A stretch of DNA of 64,000 bases from JAFARE01 sp963777285 (GTDB taxonomy: Bacteria > Chloroflexota > Dormibacteria > Aeolococcales > Aeolococcaceae): assembly GCA_963777285.1 (NCBI GenBank), contig CAVZPR010000002.1:1359088-1423087 (forward strand). The letters are read 5' to 3'. The translations under genes were made by a program, and so were the position numbers. Shown here piece after piece: positions 18,691-28,349 of this stretch; the stretch's first letter is position 1, and every line of letters begins with the position of its first letter. The notes under the pieces were generated by a model. The model worked only from the letters and a program-made list of their open reading frames with translations. It was not told where the DNA came from and did not search any database.

Positions 18691-19303
18691 CGTCGCGGTG
18701 TTCGGCGGCACCTTCGACCCGGTGCACAACGGCCACGTGGCGATCGCCGCGCAGGTGCGCGACGGCGCCGGGGTCGACGTGTGGTTCGTGCCGGCGAACC
18801 GTCCGCCGCTGCACGCGCCGGCGCAGGCGACCGCGCAGCAGCGCATGCGCCTGTTGCGCGCCGCGCTCGACGACACGCCGGGGTTTGCCGCGCTCGACGT
18901 GGAGCTGCGCCGCGGCGGCGTCTCGTACACCGCCGACACGATGCGCGAGCTGCACGCGCTGCACCCGGCCCGCGAGCTGCTGCTCCTCCTGGGAGCGGAC
19001 GCGGCGCGGTCCATCACGCGGTGGGATCGCGGCGACGAGCTGCTCGCCGTCGAGCGATTCCTCATCGTCAACCGCAGCGGCGTCGACGCGCTCCACGACG
19101 CCGAGCTTCGCGCCCTCGGCTACGACGACACGCGGACGCGGCGCGTCGAGGTCGATTCGCCGCCGGTGAGCGCCAGCGACGTGCGCCGCCGCGTCGCCGC
19201 TGGGGAGGACGTCGCCGCACTCGTGCCCCCGTCCGTGGCCGCGCTCATCGCCGAGCTCGGGCTGTATCGCTCCGGTGCGCCCGTGCATAATGCTGGCGGA
19301 TGA
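18680..19303 (+). CDS. nadD: Nicotinate-nucleotide adenylyltransferase
   Basis: 207 aa. FGGTFDPVHNGHVAIA carries the (T/H)xGH nucleotidyltransferase motif, and VSASDVRRRV corresponds to the ISSTxIR motif near the C-terminus. The enzyme makes NaAD from NaMN and ATP in NAD biosynthesis. GTG start at 18680 follows AGGGG and overlaps obgE by 11 nt; it is followed by rsfS with a 4-nt overlap, the conserved obgE-nadD-rsfS order. Confidence 0.93.
   Translation: MHASVAVFGGTFDPVHNGHVAIAAQVRDGAGVDVWFVPANRPPLHAPAQATAQQRMRLLRAALDDTPGFAALDVELRRGGVSYTADTMRELHALHPARELLLLLGADAARSITRWDRGDELLAVERFLIVNRSGVDALHDAELRALGYDDTRTRRVEVDSPPVSASDVRRRVAAGEDVAALVPPSVAALIAELGLYRSGAPVHNAGG
19286..19291 (+). promoter_or_regulatory. 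Possible internal -10 box for rsfS
   Basis: CATAAT ends 8 nt before the rsfS ATG, inside the 3' end of nadD. It matches the leaderless -10 pattern seen at clpP, valS and the VapB-like gene. Confidence 0.35.
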
Positions 19304-19641
19304 CGTCGACCGAGCTCTCCCGCCGCATCGCGGCGGCCGCTGCCGACAAGAAGGCTCGCGACGTCGTCACCCTGGACATCCGCGGCAAGACCACGATCGC
19401 CGACTATTTCGTGGTGTGCGAGGGCGACACGGACCGCCAAGTTCGTGCCATAGTTGACAACATCGAGGACACCCTGCGGGACGCCGGGGTGCGCCCGCTG
19501 AGCATCGTCGGCGTGCGTGACGCGTCGTGGGCGTGCCTCGACTATGACTCGGTGATCGTGCACGTGTTCCTGCCCGGGGAGCGCACCTTCTACGACCTCG
19601 AGGGCCTCTGGACCTCGCCGGCGCGGGAGTCCGCGGGCTGA
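19300..19641 (+). CDS. rsfS: Ribosomal silencing factor RsfS
   Basis: 113 aa, DUF143/RsfS family. DIRGKTTIADYFVVCEG and the DYDSVIVHVFLPGERTFYDLEGLW block near the C-terminus are diagnostic. RsfS binds L14 on the free large subunit and prevents joining of the small one when nutrients are short. ATG overlaps the nadD stop (ATGA). Confidence 0.94.
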   Translation: MTSTELSRRIAAAAADKKARDVVTLDIRGKTTIADYFVVCEGDTDRQVRAIVDNIEDTLRDAGVRPLSIVGVRDASWACLDYDSVIVHVFLPGERTFYDLEGLWTSPARESAG

Positions 19642-19653
19642 CGCGAGCGCCGG

Positions 19654-21027
19654 TCAGGCGCCCAGCGACGTGGCGCCGGACGTGACGGCGCCGATCAGGT
19701 TGACCGCGCCGAAGATCAGCGCCACGGCGCCGGCTCCGATGACGGCGGCGAGCGCGGCGCGCTCGCCAGGGGACAGGTCGCGCCCGCCGATCGATTGCAG
19801 CGGCGGCAGGATCGCCCCCAGCGCCGCGCCCGAGAGCAGGCCGCCGAGGTGGACCCAGTTGTTGAGGTTGCCCGCGCCGGCAAAGCCGAAGCCCAGCGTC
19901 CCCGAGAAGCCGAAGATGACGTTGAGCACGATGACCGTGATGGCATAGCGGCGCACCGCGTGCGCGATGCCCACGGGCACGCTCTTGCCCTGCACGCGGC
20001 CCAGCATGAGCAGCAGCCCGACCAGGCCGGAGATGCCGCCGGACGCGCCGATGGTGAAGCCTTCCGAGGCGATGCCCACCTTGGTCGCCAGGATCCACAC
20101 CAGCGCGCCGCACACCGCGGTCGCCAGAAACGACGCCAGCAGCACCAGCCTGCCGTACAGCTGCTCCACCAGCCTGCCGATCCAGAACATGGCCAGTCCG
20201 TTGAACAGGATGTGGAAGATCGACTGCGGGTCGTGCACGAATGCGTAGCTGACGTAACGCCACCACGTCGCGGCGTCGCCGCAGTGTGCGATGCCGCCGA
20301 AGTTGACCAGGGCACCGAAGTCGCAGATGTCGGCGCCCGTGCTGGCGTTGGGATTGCTGGGGATCATCAGCCGCTCCAGCAGGTAGACGGCGACGAACAC
20401 CCCCAGCAGCGCGTACGTCACCACGGGCTGCGTCACCATGGCGCGCCGCGCCGGGGCGACGTAGCCGCCGGCGACCGTCTGCCGCTCCGCCAGGTCGACC
20501 GCGGCCAGCGTGGGCACGGGGGCGCCCTCGCGCACCGCCCGGGCTTTGGCGCGCAGTTCGGCGATGGGTGGCAGCCCCGGCGGTATCGGCAGCAGCGCGT
20601 CCGCGGCTCCCGACGCCACGTCCACCCACGCCGCGCCGACGCGGACGTTCTCCCCGGCCGCCGGCGAGGCGACGATGGCGCCGCTGACCGGGCGCAGCGC
20701 CACGAGCAGGATGTCGCACACCTGCGCTCCCTGCTGCTGCAGCCGCTGCTGGCCCCAGCGTCGCGCGGCCTCGCAGCGGGTGGCAAGGTCGCGGCCTGCC
20801 TCGGCCGCATCGCCGGGCGGGTCGTAGAACGCGACCAGCGCCGCCCGGCTGCCGGTCCACGACGCGGCCGCGAGCTCGTACGCGCTGCCGAGGCCGGTCA
20901 GCCGCGAATCCCGGCTGTCGGCGAGGCGCAGCCGGTACCGGGTGACCAGGTCGTGGGCCAGCGCCAGCGCGATGGGGGCAGGCCCGGGCGGCGGCGCGGC
21001 GCCGACGGGCGGGGCCGCGTCCGTCAC
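19654..21027 (-). CDS. Rhomboid-family intramembrane serine protease
   Basis: 457 aa. Six or so membrane helices occupy residues 210-450. The catalytic Ser is in IGASGGISG (near residue 327), and the His partner is in NNWVHLGGLLSG (near 390). FNGLAMFWIGRLVEQLYG is the usual L1/helix-2 block. The N-terminal 200 residues are a soluble, unrecognised domain that most rhomboids lack, rich in Ala and Asp. GTG start. It converges on rsfS and lies 27 nt downstream of the PBP gene on the same strand. Confidence 0.88.
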   Translation of the reverse strand: MTDAAPPVGAAPPPGPAPIALALAHDLVTRYRLRLADSRDSRLTGLGSAYELAAASWTGSRAALVAFYDPPGDAAEAGRDLATRCEAARRWGQQRLQQQGAQVCDILLVALRPVSGAIVASPAAGENVRVGAAWVDVASGAADALLPIPPGLPPIAELRAKARAVREGAPVPTLAAVDLAERQTVAGGYVAPARRAMVTQPVVTYALLGVFVAVYLLERLMIPSNPNASTGADICDFGALVNFGGIAHCGDAATWWRYVSYAFVHDPQSIFHILFNGLAMFWIGRLVEQLYGRLVLLASFLATAVCGALVWILATKVGIASEGFTIGASGGISGLVGLLLMLGRVQGKSVPVGIAHAVRRYAITVIVLNVIFGFSGTLGFGFAGAGNLNNWVHLGGLLSGAALGAILPPLQSIGGRDLSPGERAALAAVIGAGAVALIFGAVNLIGAVTSGATSLGA

Positions 21028-21054
21028 GCGATCAGTCTAGCCGCCGCTCCTGGA

Positions 21055-23475
21055 TCAGCCCGGGGTGGGCCCGGGTGGTATCGGCAGGGGGCTGGGGCTC
21101 GGGCAGGTCTTGCGGTGGTGCTTGCAGTCGGGCGGCGGCGTCACGCCGGGGGACGGCTCGGGTGTCGGGGTGGGCGCGGGTGGGACGTACCAGGGCGGCG
21201 GCTCCAGCCCGGTGTAGAGGCACGGGTTCTCCGGGTCGGGTGCCGGACCCCAGTAGTAGCAGCCGCCGGTGTAGGCGTTCTCGGTGCCGGGCAGGAAGAA
21301 GTCCGCGTTGTCGGTCGGGCCGGTGGCCACGACGTCGGCCGGCCGCGTGTACCAGTCGACCGGCATGCCGGCCAGCGCCTGGACCATGAAGTTGTGCCAG
21401 ATGGGAGCCGCGCCCGTGATGCCCGAGCGCACGCCGCTGAGGAAGCCACATGACGCGCCCGCGGGCGCCGCGCTGCAGAACGGATACGGGTTGCCCACCC
21501 ACACCGCGGTGAGGAATTCAGGCGTCCAGCCGACCGTCAGGTTGTCCTGGAAATACTCGCCGGTGCCGGTCTTGGCGCTCACCCGGCGGCCGGGGATGGT
21601 GAGCAGGCCGTGGGCGCCGAACTCGCGCACCCGGTTGGCGTCGTTGCTGGTGATCTCGTTCATGATGTAGGCAACGTTGTCCGGAACAACGCGCTTCTCA
21701 GCGGCGACCGGGTTGTACTTGAAGATGGTGCGATCCGTCGTGCCGTCGACGATCTTGACGACCGGTATCACGTTGTGCTGCAGCCCCATGTCCGCGATCA
21801 TCGCGGCCCCGTCGGCGAGCTGGTCCAGGGGGATGCCGCACGCCAGTCCGCCGAGCGTCGCGGCGTACTGATACGCGGTGGGCATGTTGCTCACCTCGCG
21901 TCCCTGGCTGTTGCGACAGCTGCCCTCGAACGCGGTGATGCCGGCGTCGAGCTCGAGGCTGTCGATGTAAGGGATGCCGGTGGCGACCTCGGTTTTCACC
22001 GCGGGCATGTTGAACGAGTTGCCCAGGCACGCCTTCAGCTCGCAGACCCCGTGCCAGTTGCGGTCGTAGTCGAACGGCTTGTACGCGGGCCCGTTGGGGA
22101 TGGGGAAGGCGTACGGCGCGTCGAGGATGGGCGTCGTCATCGTGAATTTGCCCGAGGCGATCGCCGCCGTGTAGGTGAAGAGCTTGATCGTCGATCCCGG
22201 TGTGAAGTCCGCGGTTGCCAGGTTGGTGTTGCCGAAGTGCTGGCTCGCAGGATCGCCGCTGCCCACCATGTCGATCAGCTCCCCCGTCTTGGGATCGAGC
22301 GAGACGAGCGCGGCGCCGTGCATGTTGAACGCGTTGCCGTCCTTCTGGATCTCCTTCTGCACCACGCTCTCCGCCAGCGCCTGCTTGTCAGGGTCGAGCG
22401 TGGTGTAGATGCGCCAGCCGCCGGGCTTGAGGTACTGGCTGCCGTAGTGGTCCTTCAGCCACGACTGCACGTAGCCCAGGAAGTCGGGCGCGAACACCGG
22501 GTTGGACTCCGTCCACGAGTGGAACGTCAGCTTCTCCGCATACGCCGCGCGCGCCTGCTGCGCTGTGATGTCGCCGTTGGTCTCCATCGCCGCCAGCACG
22601 ATGTGCTGCCGGAACTTGGCGATGGGGTTGACCAGCACGTTCTTGTCGTGGATGAGCGGATTGAAGTACGACGGTGACTGCGGCAGTCCGGCGAGCATCG
22701 CCGACTGCGCCAGGTCGAGCCTGGCCGCATCCGTCCAGAAGTACAGGCGCGCCGCGGTCTCGATGCCCAGCGAGTAGTTGCCGAAGAACACGCGGTTCAT
22801 GTACATCTCGAGGATCTGGTCCTTGGTGAAGTTCGAGGCGATCTCGTTTCCCAGGACGATCTCCTTGATCTTGTAGTCGAGGCTGCGCGGCGTGGACGAG
22901 CCGAAGAAGCTGATCTTGGCCAGCTGCTCGGTGATGGTCGACGCTCCTTGGGTGCCCTTGCTGTGCGTGATGTCGTTGACGCCGGCGGCGAAGAGGCGCG
23001 GCAGGTCCCACGAGCCCTCCGAGAAGAAATGACGGTCCTCGACGTCGACGATCGCCAGCCGCGCCCAGCGTGAGATGTCTGCCAGGGCCACGTGCGTGTG
23101 CCTGAAGTCGGGGTCGTGGAAGACGTAGATGAGCTCGCCCTTGGCGTCGTACACGTAGCTGTCCTGGGCAGGCTCGTCGGCGGCGATGGTGGCCGCGTCG
23201 GGCAGCTGGCTGCGATAGATGTTGTAGCCGGCGAAGGCCACGCCCACCGTCCCGGCGACCAGGGAGAGGAGCACCGCGGCGACGATCATCGTCACCCGCA
23301 GGAGGCGCGGCCCCCTGGCGCCGCCGCGGCCGCGACGGTAGAGGCTGGCGCGACGGCGGCGCAGCCGCGCCCCTCCGTTGCCGTTCGCGTCGCCGCCGCC
23401 GAGCCGCGACGCGGGGCGAGGCTGACCCAGTCCGGCGCGGCGGCGCCGGTAGTGGGGGCTGGGGCCGGTGCTCAC
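21055..23475 (-). CDS. Class A penicillin-binding protein (transglycosylase/transpeptidase)
   Basis: 806 aa bifunctional peptidoglycan synthase. A basic cytoplasmic tail and one membrane anchor (about 60-85) are followed by the GT51 domain with the catalytic Glu in VEDRHFF (near 145) and GASTITEQLAK, then the transpeptidase domain with SxxK as STIK (near 428), SxN as SFN (near 487) and KTG in SAKTGTGE (near 635). The last 60 residues are a Pro-rich tail with conserved Cys residues. It acts at the outer face of the membrane. GTG start at 23475. Confidence 0.94.
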   Translation of the reverse strand: MSTGPSPHYRRRRAGLGQPRPASRLGGGDANGNGGARLRRRRASLYRRGRGGARGPRLLRVTMIVAAVLLSLVAGTVGVAFAGYNIYRSQLPDAATIAADEPAQDSYVYDAKGELIYVFHDPDFRHTHVALADISRWARLAIVDVEDRHFFSEGSWDLPRLFAAGVNDITHSKGTQGASTITEQLAKISFFGSSTPRSLDYKIKEIVLGNEIASNFTKDQILEMYMNRVFFGNYSLGIETAARLYFWTDAARLDLAQSAMLAGLPQSPSYFNPLIHDKNVLVNPIAKFRQHIVLAAMETNGDITAQQARAAYAEKLTFHSWTESNPVFAPDFLGYVQSWLKDHYGSQYLKPGGWRIYTTLDPDKQALAESVVQKEIQKDGNAFNMHGAALVSLDPKTGELIDMVGSGDPASQHFGNTNLATADFTPGSTIKLFTYTAAIASGKFTMTTPILDAPYAFPIPNGPAYKPFDYDRNWHGVCELKACLGNSFNMPAVKTEVATGIPYIDSLELDAGITAFEGSCRNSQGREVSNMPTAYQYAATLGGLACGIPLDQLADGAAMIADMGLQHNVIPVVKIVDGTTDRTIFKYNPVAAEKRVVPDNVAYIMNEITSNDANRVREFGAHGLLTIPGRRVSAKTGTGEYFQDNLTVGWTPEFLTAVWVGNPYPFCSAAPAGASCGFLSGVRSGITGAAPIWHNFMVQALAGMPVDWYTRPADVVATGPTDNADFFLPGTENAYTGGCYYWGPAPDPENPCLYTGLEPPPWYVPPAPTPTPEPSPGVTPPPDCKHHRKTCPSPSPLPIPPGPTPG

Positions 23476-23547
23476 GAGGTGCTGTCCACGTTCAATCAGA
23501 CGCTGGGAGCGGGGCGCCGTTCGTGGAACGGCCCGCGCCCGGGCCGG

Positions 23548-23700
23548 TTACGCCGGCCGGTAGATGACGGCGAGGACGAAGAGCACCGCGAACACGGCCA
23601 GGATCGCGCCTCCCGCGGCCACGAGACCGAGGCCCTCTTCGATCCAGAAGGGTCCGATGCGCCGCCGCCGCGCCTCGCCTTCGTCGAGCGGCACGGTCAC
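23548..23700 (-). CDS. Small single-span membrane protein, 50 aa
   Basis: GTG at 23700 opens a 50-codon frame: a charged N-terminus (VTVPLDEGEARRRRIGPFW) and one hydrophobic helix of about 22 residues ending VLAVIYRPA. It lies between the PBP gene and the AAA gene, on the PBP strand, 73 nt upstream of the PBP start. No ribosome-binding site is convincing. The amphipathic-then-hydrophobic layout looks real, but the gene could be spurious. Confidence 0.4.
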   Translation of the reverse strand: MTVPLDEGEARRRRIGPFWIEEGLGLVAAGGAILAVFAVLFVLAVIYRPA

Positions 23701-23823
23701 GGAGCACAACGGTATCAGCAGTGGCGCGCGCCGAGCCGGGAGCCGTCTCCGGCCCTGGAACGGACGTATGACAAAGCGGCCACAGGCAGGGGGACACCGC
23801 CTGTCGCGAACTGGAATCAGGCC

Positions 23824-23829
23824 CACAAT
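23824..23829 (+). promoter_or_regulatory. -10-like box of the AAA ATPase gene
   Basis: CACAAT ends 9 nt before the ATG at 23839, the same leaderless spacing as at clpP and valS. Confidence 0.35.
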
Positions 23830-23838
23830 CGGCCGCTG

Positions 23839-25152
23839 ATGGCTGTGAGCGTCGCACCCGCCCCTGTCGCCGCGCCCATCGCGCTGCCGCCGGAGCCGAG
23901 GAGCTCCGAGGAGACCGGGCTGCCGTTCAGCTTCGTCTGCGACCTGGTGCTCAAGGTCCTCTATTTCAACGGCAGCATGCTGGGCCGCGACATCGCGCGG
24001 CACATCTGCCTCCCCTTCAGCTTCGTCGAGACGACGCTGCGCTTCCTCGCCGACGAGGGCTACAGCTCCTCCGTGGGAGTGCAGACCGCGACCCTGGAGC
24101 CGGGCGAGCCGATCAACGCCGGCATGCAGCACATGATCTCGAGCACCGGCCGGCAGCGCGCCCGCGAGCTGCTCGACATCAACCAGTACGCCGGCCCGGC
24201 GCCGGTGCCGATCACCGACTACGCGGCGCTGGCGCAGCGGCAGTCGCAGGTGGACGGCCAGGTGAACCGCGCGCGGCTGCACGACGCGTTCAGCCAGCTG
24301 GTGCTCTCCGAGACGGTGCTCGACCATCTCGGACCCGCGCTGAGCGCGCGCCAGGCGATCTTCCTGCACGGACCCCCGGGCAACGGCAAGACGACCATCG
24401 CCGAGGCGGCGGCGACGCTGCTGGGGCCGCCGCTGTTCATCCCGCGCGCGCTGTACGCGCACGGCGAGGTCATCCGCTTCTACGACCCCATCCACCACGT
24501 GCCCATCGACCGCGATCTGCCGCCGCACGACCGCCGCTGGCAGCTGGCGCACCGTCCCGCGGTGAAGGTGGGCGGCGAGCTGACCCCGCGCATGCTCGAG
24601 CTGGGCTTCGACCCGGTGCTGGGCTTCTACGAGGCGTCGATGCAGCTCAAGGCCAACGGCGGCCTGTTCCTCATCGACGACTTCGGGCGGCAGCAGAACA
24701 TGTCGCCGCGCGACCTGCTCAACCGCCTGATCGTGCCGCTGGAGAAGAAGGTCGACTACCTCAACATCGCCCGCGCCGGCACCAGCATCCCGGTGCCGTT
24801 CACCTGCCTGGTGATGCTCTCCACCAACCTGCGCCCGCAGAACCTGATGGACGAGGCGTTCCTGCGCCGCGTGCACTTCAAGGTGCACGTGCCCGACCCC
24901 AATCCCGACGAGTACCTGGAGATCTGGCGGCGCGAGTGCGTCGAGAACGGCCTGCGCATCGACGAGTCGCTCATCGCCGACCTGCTCAAGCAGCAGTACA
25001 CCGCCAAGGGCCGCGCGCTGCACGGCTCGCACCCTCGCGACCTGCTCAACCACATGGTGCACGCCGCCCGCTACCTGGGCCGTCCCGCCGATTTCACCCG
25101 CGATCTTCTGGAGATCGCGTGCGAGACCTATTTCGTCGACGCTGACGACTGA
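23839..25152 (+). CDS. AAA-family ATPase with N-terminal helical domain
   Basis: 437 aa. Residues 30-95 are a winged-helix-like segment (LVLKVLYFNGSMLGRDIARHICLPFSFVETTLRFL), followed by an AAA core with Walker A GPPGNGKT near 178 and Walker B GGLFLIDDFG near 275, an asparagine sensor in MLSTNL and an arginine pair in EAFLRRVHFKV. It resembles predicted ATPases with chaperone activity found near pilus or secretion genes; none are adjacent here. The 3' end overlaps the convergent cyclase-like gene by 25 nt. ATG at 23839 is chosen for its -10 box and because the upstream frame is PBP antisense. Confidence 0.75.
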   Translation: MAVSVAPAPVAAPIALPPEPRSSEETGLPFSFVCDLVLKVLYFNGSMLGRDIARHICLPFSFVETTLRFLADEGYSSSVGVQTATLEPGEPINAGMQHMISSTGRQRARELLDINQYAGPAPVPITDYAALAQRQSQVDGQVNRARLHDAFSQLVLSETVLDHLGPALSARQAIFLHGPPGNGKTTIAEAAATLLGPPLFIPRALYAHGEVIRFYDPIHHVPIDRDLPPHDRRWQLAHRPAVKVGGELTPRMLELGFDPVLGFYEASMQLKANGGLFLIDDFGRQQNMSPRDLLNRLIVPLEKKVDYLNIARAGTSIPVPFTCLVMLSTNLRPQNLMDEAFLRRVHFKVHVPDPNPDEYLEIWRRECVENGLRIDESLIADLLKQQYTAKGRALHGSHPRDLLNHMVHAARYLGRPADFTRDLLEIACETYFVDADD

Positions 25153-28100
25153 GCCGGGACCGGCAGCAGGCTGAGGCCGGGCGCGGCCAGTGACGCCGCC
25201 TGCTCGCGCAGGCGCCGCTCCGCCGCCGCGTCGCCGAGCAGCGCGCGCACCCGGTCGCAGAGGAGGCCGGCGATGCCGCCCGGCTCCTCGGGCAGGCCGG
25301 CGAGCAGGCTCCGCGCCCCGTCGGGGTTGCCCCGGTCGACCTCGATCTCCGCGAGCAGGGCCGTGGCCGTCGCCTCCGACGGGTAGGCGGAGACAGCCCG
25401 GGCGGTCTCCCGGGCCATGCGCAGATCGCGCTCCGCCTCCTGGTAGCGGCCCGAGATCACGAGCACGCCACCCCGGCTCAGCCCCGCCAGCCTGGCGAAG
25501 AAGGGGGAGATCGACGGTGCCACGTCCAGCGCCGAGCCGGCCAGGTGCGCGATGGCGGCTTCCATCTCGCCGGCCAGCAGCAGGGCCTCGACCACGAGCG
25601 CGTCGGAAACCAGCGCCAGCGGGGTCAGGTCCTTGGCCGCCGGGGGCGGCGGCATGGCGCTGCCCCGCGCCGTGCCCACGACGAACTCGGTCGCCTCGAG
25701 CAGCCCCTCGGTGGGCACGGTCATGGCCCGCGCCGCGGCACGCGCCCGCTCCAGGGCGGACGCGGCGCCGTCGAGGTCCCCCGAGAACCGCCGCAGCAGC
25801 GCCACCAGGCAGCTGCCCTGCATCTCGAAGGGCGCGTCGCCGAGGTCGGCGGACACGCGCGCCAGACGCTCGGCGTCGCGCAGCGCTTCGGCGATGGCCG
25901 GGGCGCCGCCCAGCTGGGTGCGGATGAAGCGCGACCAGGCCAGCGAGATCAGCGCGTTGCGCTCTTTGGTCAGGTCGCCGGTCTCCTCGGCGAAGCGCAG
26001 CCCGTCGTCCAGCCAGGACGGGACGCGCGGGTCGTCGGGGCGGGCCAGGGCCAGCGACTGCGCCGCGGCCGCTGCACCCGCCCGGTCGTGGATGCTGCGG
26101 AAGAGATCGAGCGCCGCCTCGTGGGCGGCCGCGGCGTCCTCGATGCGTCCCTGGGTGAAGAGCGTCATGCCGCGGTTGGTCAGCGCCCAGGCGCGCTTGC
26201 CGTCGTCGCCCAGTTCGCTCCAGCGCTCCGCCGCCTGCGCCAGGAGCGCCTCGGACTCGGCGAGGTCGCGCACCCGCGCCGCGTTGCCCCGCGCGTGCAG
26301 CACCTGCGCCTCACGGCGCGGGTCGGCGCCCGCGTCGACGCGGTCGAGCAGGCGCAGCGCAGAGCTGGAGCGGCCCACGTCGATCTCCGCCTCGGCCAGG
26401 CGGAGCAGCGTGTCGGGATCCGCGTGGCCCAGCTCCACGGCGCGGTGCGCCAGCGTGATGCCGTCCCGGAATTGGGCGGCGGCGAGCAGCTCGGCGCCGG
26501 TCCGTCCCAGCTCCTCGGCGGCCTCGCGGCGCAGGGCGGGGTCGTCCGCCAGGTAGCTGGCCGCGAGGCCGAGGTGGCGCGCCCGTCCCACGGCCGTCGA
26601 CGCCACGGCGGCGGCCTTGCGGTGGCGGCGGCCCCGGGCAGCGTGGGGCAGCTGCTCGTACGCCACCTCGCGGAGCAGCGGGTCCTCCACCTCGTAGCGC
26701 CCGTCGCGGCAGCAGAGGAGGCCGGCCGAGGTCAGCCGGTCCAGCGCCGCCTGCGGCTCGTCCTGTGAAAGTGCCCCGACCTCGGCCGCCGTGGCCCCGT
26801 CGCTGAACACCGAGACGTCCTGCAGCACCGCCTTGTCGCCCGGCGGCAGGCCGTCGATGCGGGCCGCCAGCACCGCCCGCAGCGTCGGGGGCAGCAGCGG
26901 CCGCCCGTCCCCGCCGGCCACGGGGCCGAGGGGCCGCGAGCCCACCAGACGAACCAGCTCGCGCAGGTGCAGCGGGTTGCCGCCCGCCTGGGTGGCCAGC
27001 GCCGCGGCCGCCTCCGCCGTCAGCGGCTGATCGCCCGCGAATGCGAGCGCCGCTTTCACGGCGTCGGCGGGGAGCAGCGCGTCGAGGTGGAGCGTCGTGG
27101 CTCCGGGGAACCGGGTCAGCCAGTCGCCCGGTTGGGCCCGCCCGGCGAGCAGCAGCGTCACCGGGAGGTCTGCCATGCGGGCCGCGAGCTGCACCAGCGG
27201 GTCGAGGTCGGCCGCGCTCGCGTTGTGCGCGTCGTCGACGACGAGCAGCAGCGGGCGCTGCGCGGTGTGTTCGGCAACCAGCATGCGCATCCGGGCCACG
27301 CCGCGTTCGTCGAAGCCGATCGGCGGTGCCCCGTCACCGTCGCCGCCGGCGCCCAGCTGGGTGCTCAGCTCCAGTGCCAGGCGGGTGCCCACCAGCGCGC
27401 CGTAGCCGGGGCAGCTTGCCGTGACCACGTCGGACTCACCCTGGAGGCGGGCGGCCAGCTCGGCGGCGAGGCGTGACTTGCCCACGCCGGCTTCGCCGGT
27501 GATCACCAACACCTGGGCACGGGAGCGCTCGGCGGCGCGCTGCGAGCACGCCTGCACGAAGCTCAGCTCCGCCTCGCGGCCCACCAGCGGCAGCGCCGCC
27601 GCCGCGGCGCCGTCGCCGGCACGCGGCCCGAGCACCTCGTACACCGCGACCGGCTGCGCCTTGCCCTTGAGCATCGCCGGCTCGCGCTCGCGCAGCAGGA
27701 AGCGTTCGGCGACGAGCTCTGCTGTCAGCGGTCCCACCAGGATCTCGCCCGCCGCCGCGGCGCTCTCGAGTCGCGAGGCGACGTTGACCGCATCGCCGAT
27801 CACGGTGACGGCGTCGCCGTCGCCGACTGAGGTGACCATCACCTCGCCGCTGTTGATGCCGATGGAGAAACGCAGGTCACCCGCCGTCTGGCGCATCTTC
27901 AGCGCGGCGGCGACGGCCCGTTCCGCGTCGTCGTCGTGCGATATGGGCACGCCGAAGAGCGCCATCAGCGCGTCGCCGAGGTACTTGTCGATGGTGCCGC
28001 CGTGCTCTACGACGACGTCGGCGAGCGGCCGCAGCGCGGAATCCACGGTCCGCGCCAAGCGCTCGGGGTCGCTCACCTCGGCCAGCGCGGTGAAGCCGAC

Positions 28101-28331
28101 CACGTCGGCGAACAGCACCGTGGCCAGCTTGCGCTCACCCTGCTCCGCCACCGGCACGGGTGCGTCGAGCCGCACCGCGAGATGCGTGCCGCAGCGGCCG
28201 CAGAAGCGCTGCGCCTGCGGATTCACGAATCCGCACGTCGGGCATCCGTCCGCCGACAGCGGCGATCCGCAGCTGCCGCAGAAGCGAAAACCGTGTGGGT
28301 TTTCTGATGCGCAGGAAGCACAGCGTGGCAC
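25128..28331 (-). CDS. Zinc-ribbon adenylate/guanylate cyclase-like regulator with AAA/STAND and TPR region
   Basis: 1067 aa. Order: two zinc ribbons (CASC...CGSC, CPTC...CGRC, residues 4-50); class III cyclase homology domain (about 68-235) with metal-binding Asp in LFADVVGFTAL, DKYLGDALMALFG and NVASRLE; P-loop ATPase with GEAGVGKS near 280 and a STAND/LuxR-type arrangement; then TPR-like helices to the end. This is the architecture of large multidomain cyclase regulators; whether it makes cAMP is untested. GTG start. Its start is only 18 nt from the divergent ABC gene, suggesting it may regulate it. Confidence 0.87.
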   Translation of the reverse strand: MPRCASCASENPHGFRFCGSCGSPLSADGCPTCGFVNPQAQRFCGRCGTHLAVRLDAPVPVAEQGERKLATVLFADVVGFTALAEVSDPERLARTVDSALRPLADVVVEHGGTIDKYLGDALMALFGVPISHDDDAERAVAAALKMRQTAGDLRFSIGINSGEVMVTSVGDGDAVTVIGDAVNVASRLESAAAAGEILVGPLTAELVAERFLLREREPAMLKGKAQPVAVYEVLGPRAGDGAAAAALPLVGREAELSFVQACSQRAAERSRAQVLVITGEAGVGKSRLAAELAARLQGESDVVTASCPGYGALVGTRLALELSTQLGAGGDGDGAPPIGFDERGVARMRMLVAEHTAQRPLLLVVDDAHNASAADLDPLVQLAARMADLPVTLLLAGRAQPGDWLTRFPGATTLHLDALLPADAVKAALAFAGDQPLTAEAAAALATQAGGNPLHLRELVRLVGSRPLGPVAGGDGRPLLPPTLRAVLAARIDGLPPGDKAVLQDVSVFSDGATAAEVGALSQDEPQAALDRLTSAGLLCCRDGRYEVEDPLLREVAYEQLPHAARGRRHRKAAAVASTAVGRARHLGLAASYLADDPALRREAAEELGRTGAELLAAAQFRDGITLAHRAVELGHADPDTLLRLAEAEIDVGRSSSALRLLDRVDAGADPRREAQVLHARGNAARVRDLAESEALLAQAAERWSELGDDGKRAWALTNRGMTLFTQGRIEDAAAAHEAALDLFRSIHDRAGAAAAAQSLALARPDDPRVPSWLDDGLRFAEETGDLTKERNALISLAWSRFIRTQLGGAPAIAEALRDAERLARVSADLGDAPFEMQGSCLVALLRRFSGDLDGAASALERARAAARAMTVPTEGLLEATEFVVGTARGSAMPPPPAAKDLTPLALVSDALVVEALLLAGEMEAAIAHLAGSALDVAPSISPFFARLAGLSRGGVLVISGRYQEAERDLRMARETARAVSAYPSEATATALLAEIEVDRGNPDGARSLLAGLPEEPGGIAGLLCDRVRALLGDAAAERRLREQAASLAAPGLSLLPVPAQSSASTK

Positions 28332-28349
28332 TGCGGGTATTGTGATCCG
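28332..28349. promoter_or_regulatory. Divergent overlapping promoter
   Basis: Only 18 nt separate the two divergent GTG starts at 28331 (minus) and 28350 (plus). The plus strand reads GGGTATTGTGATCCG (TATTGT as -10), the minus strand CACAAT. Both transcripts would be leaderless and the two polymerase sites must exclude each other, or share control. Confidence 0.4.
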
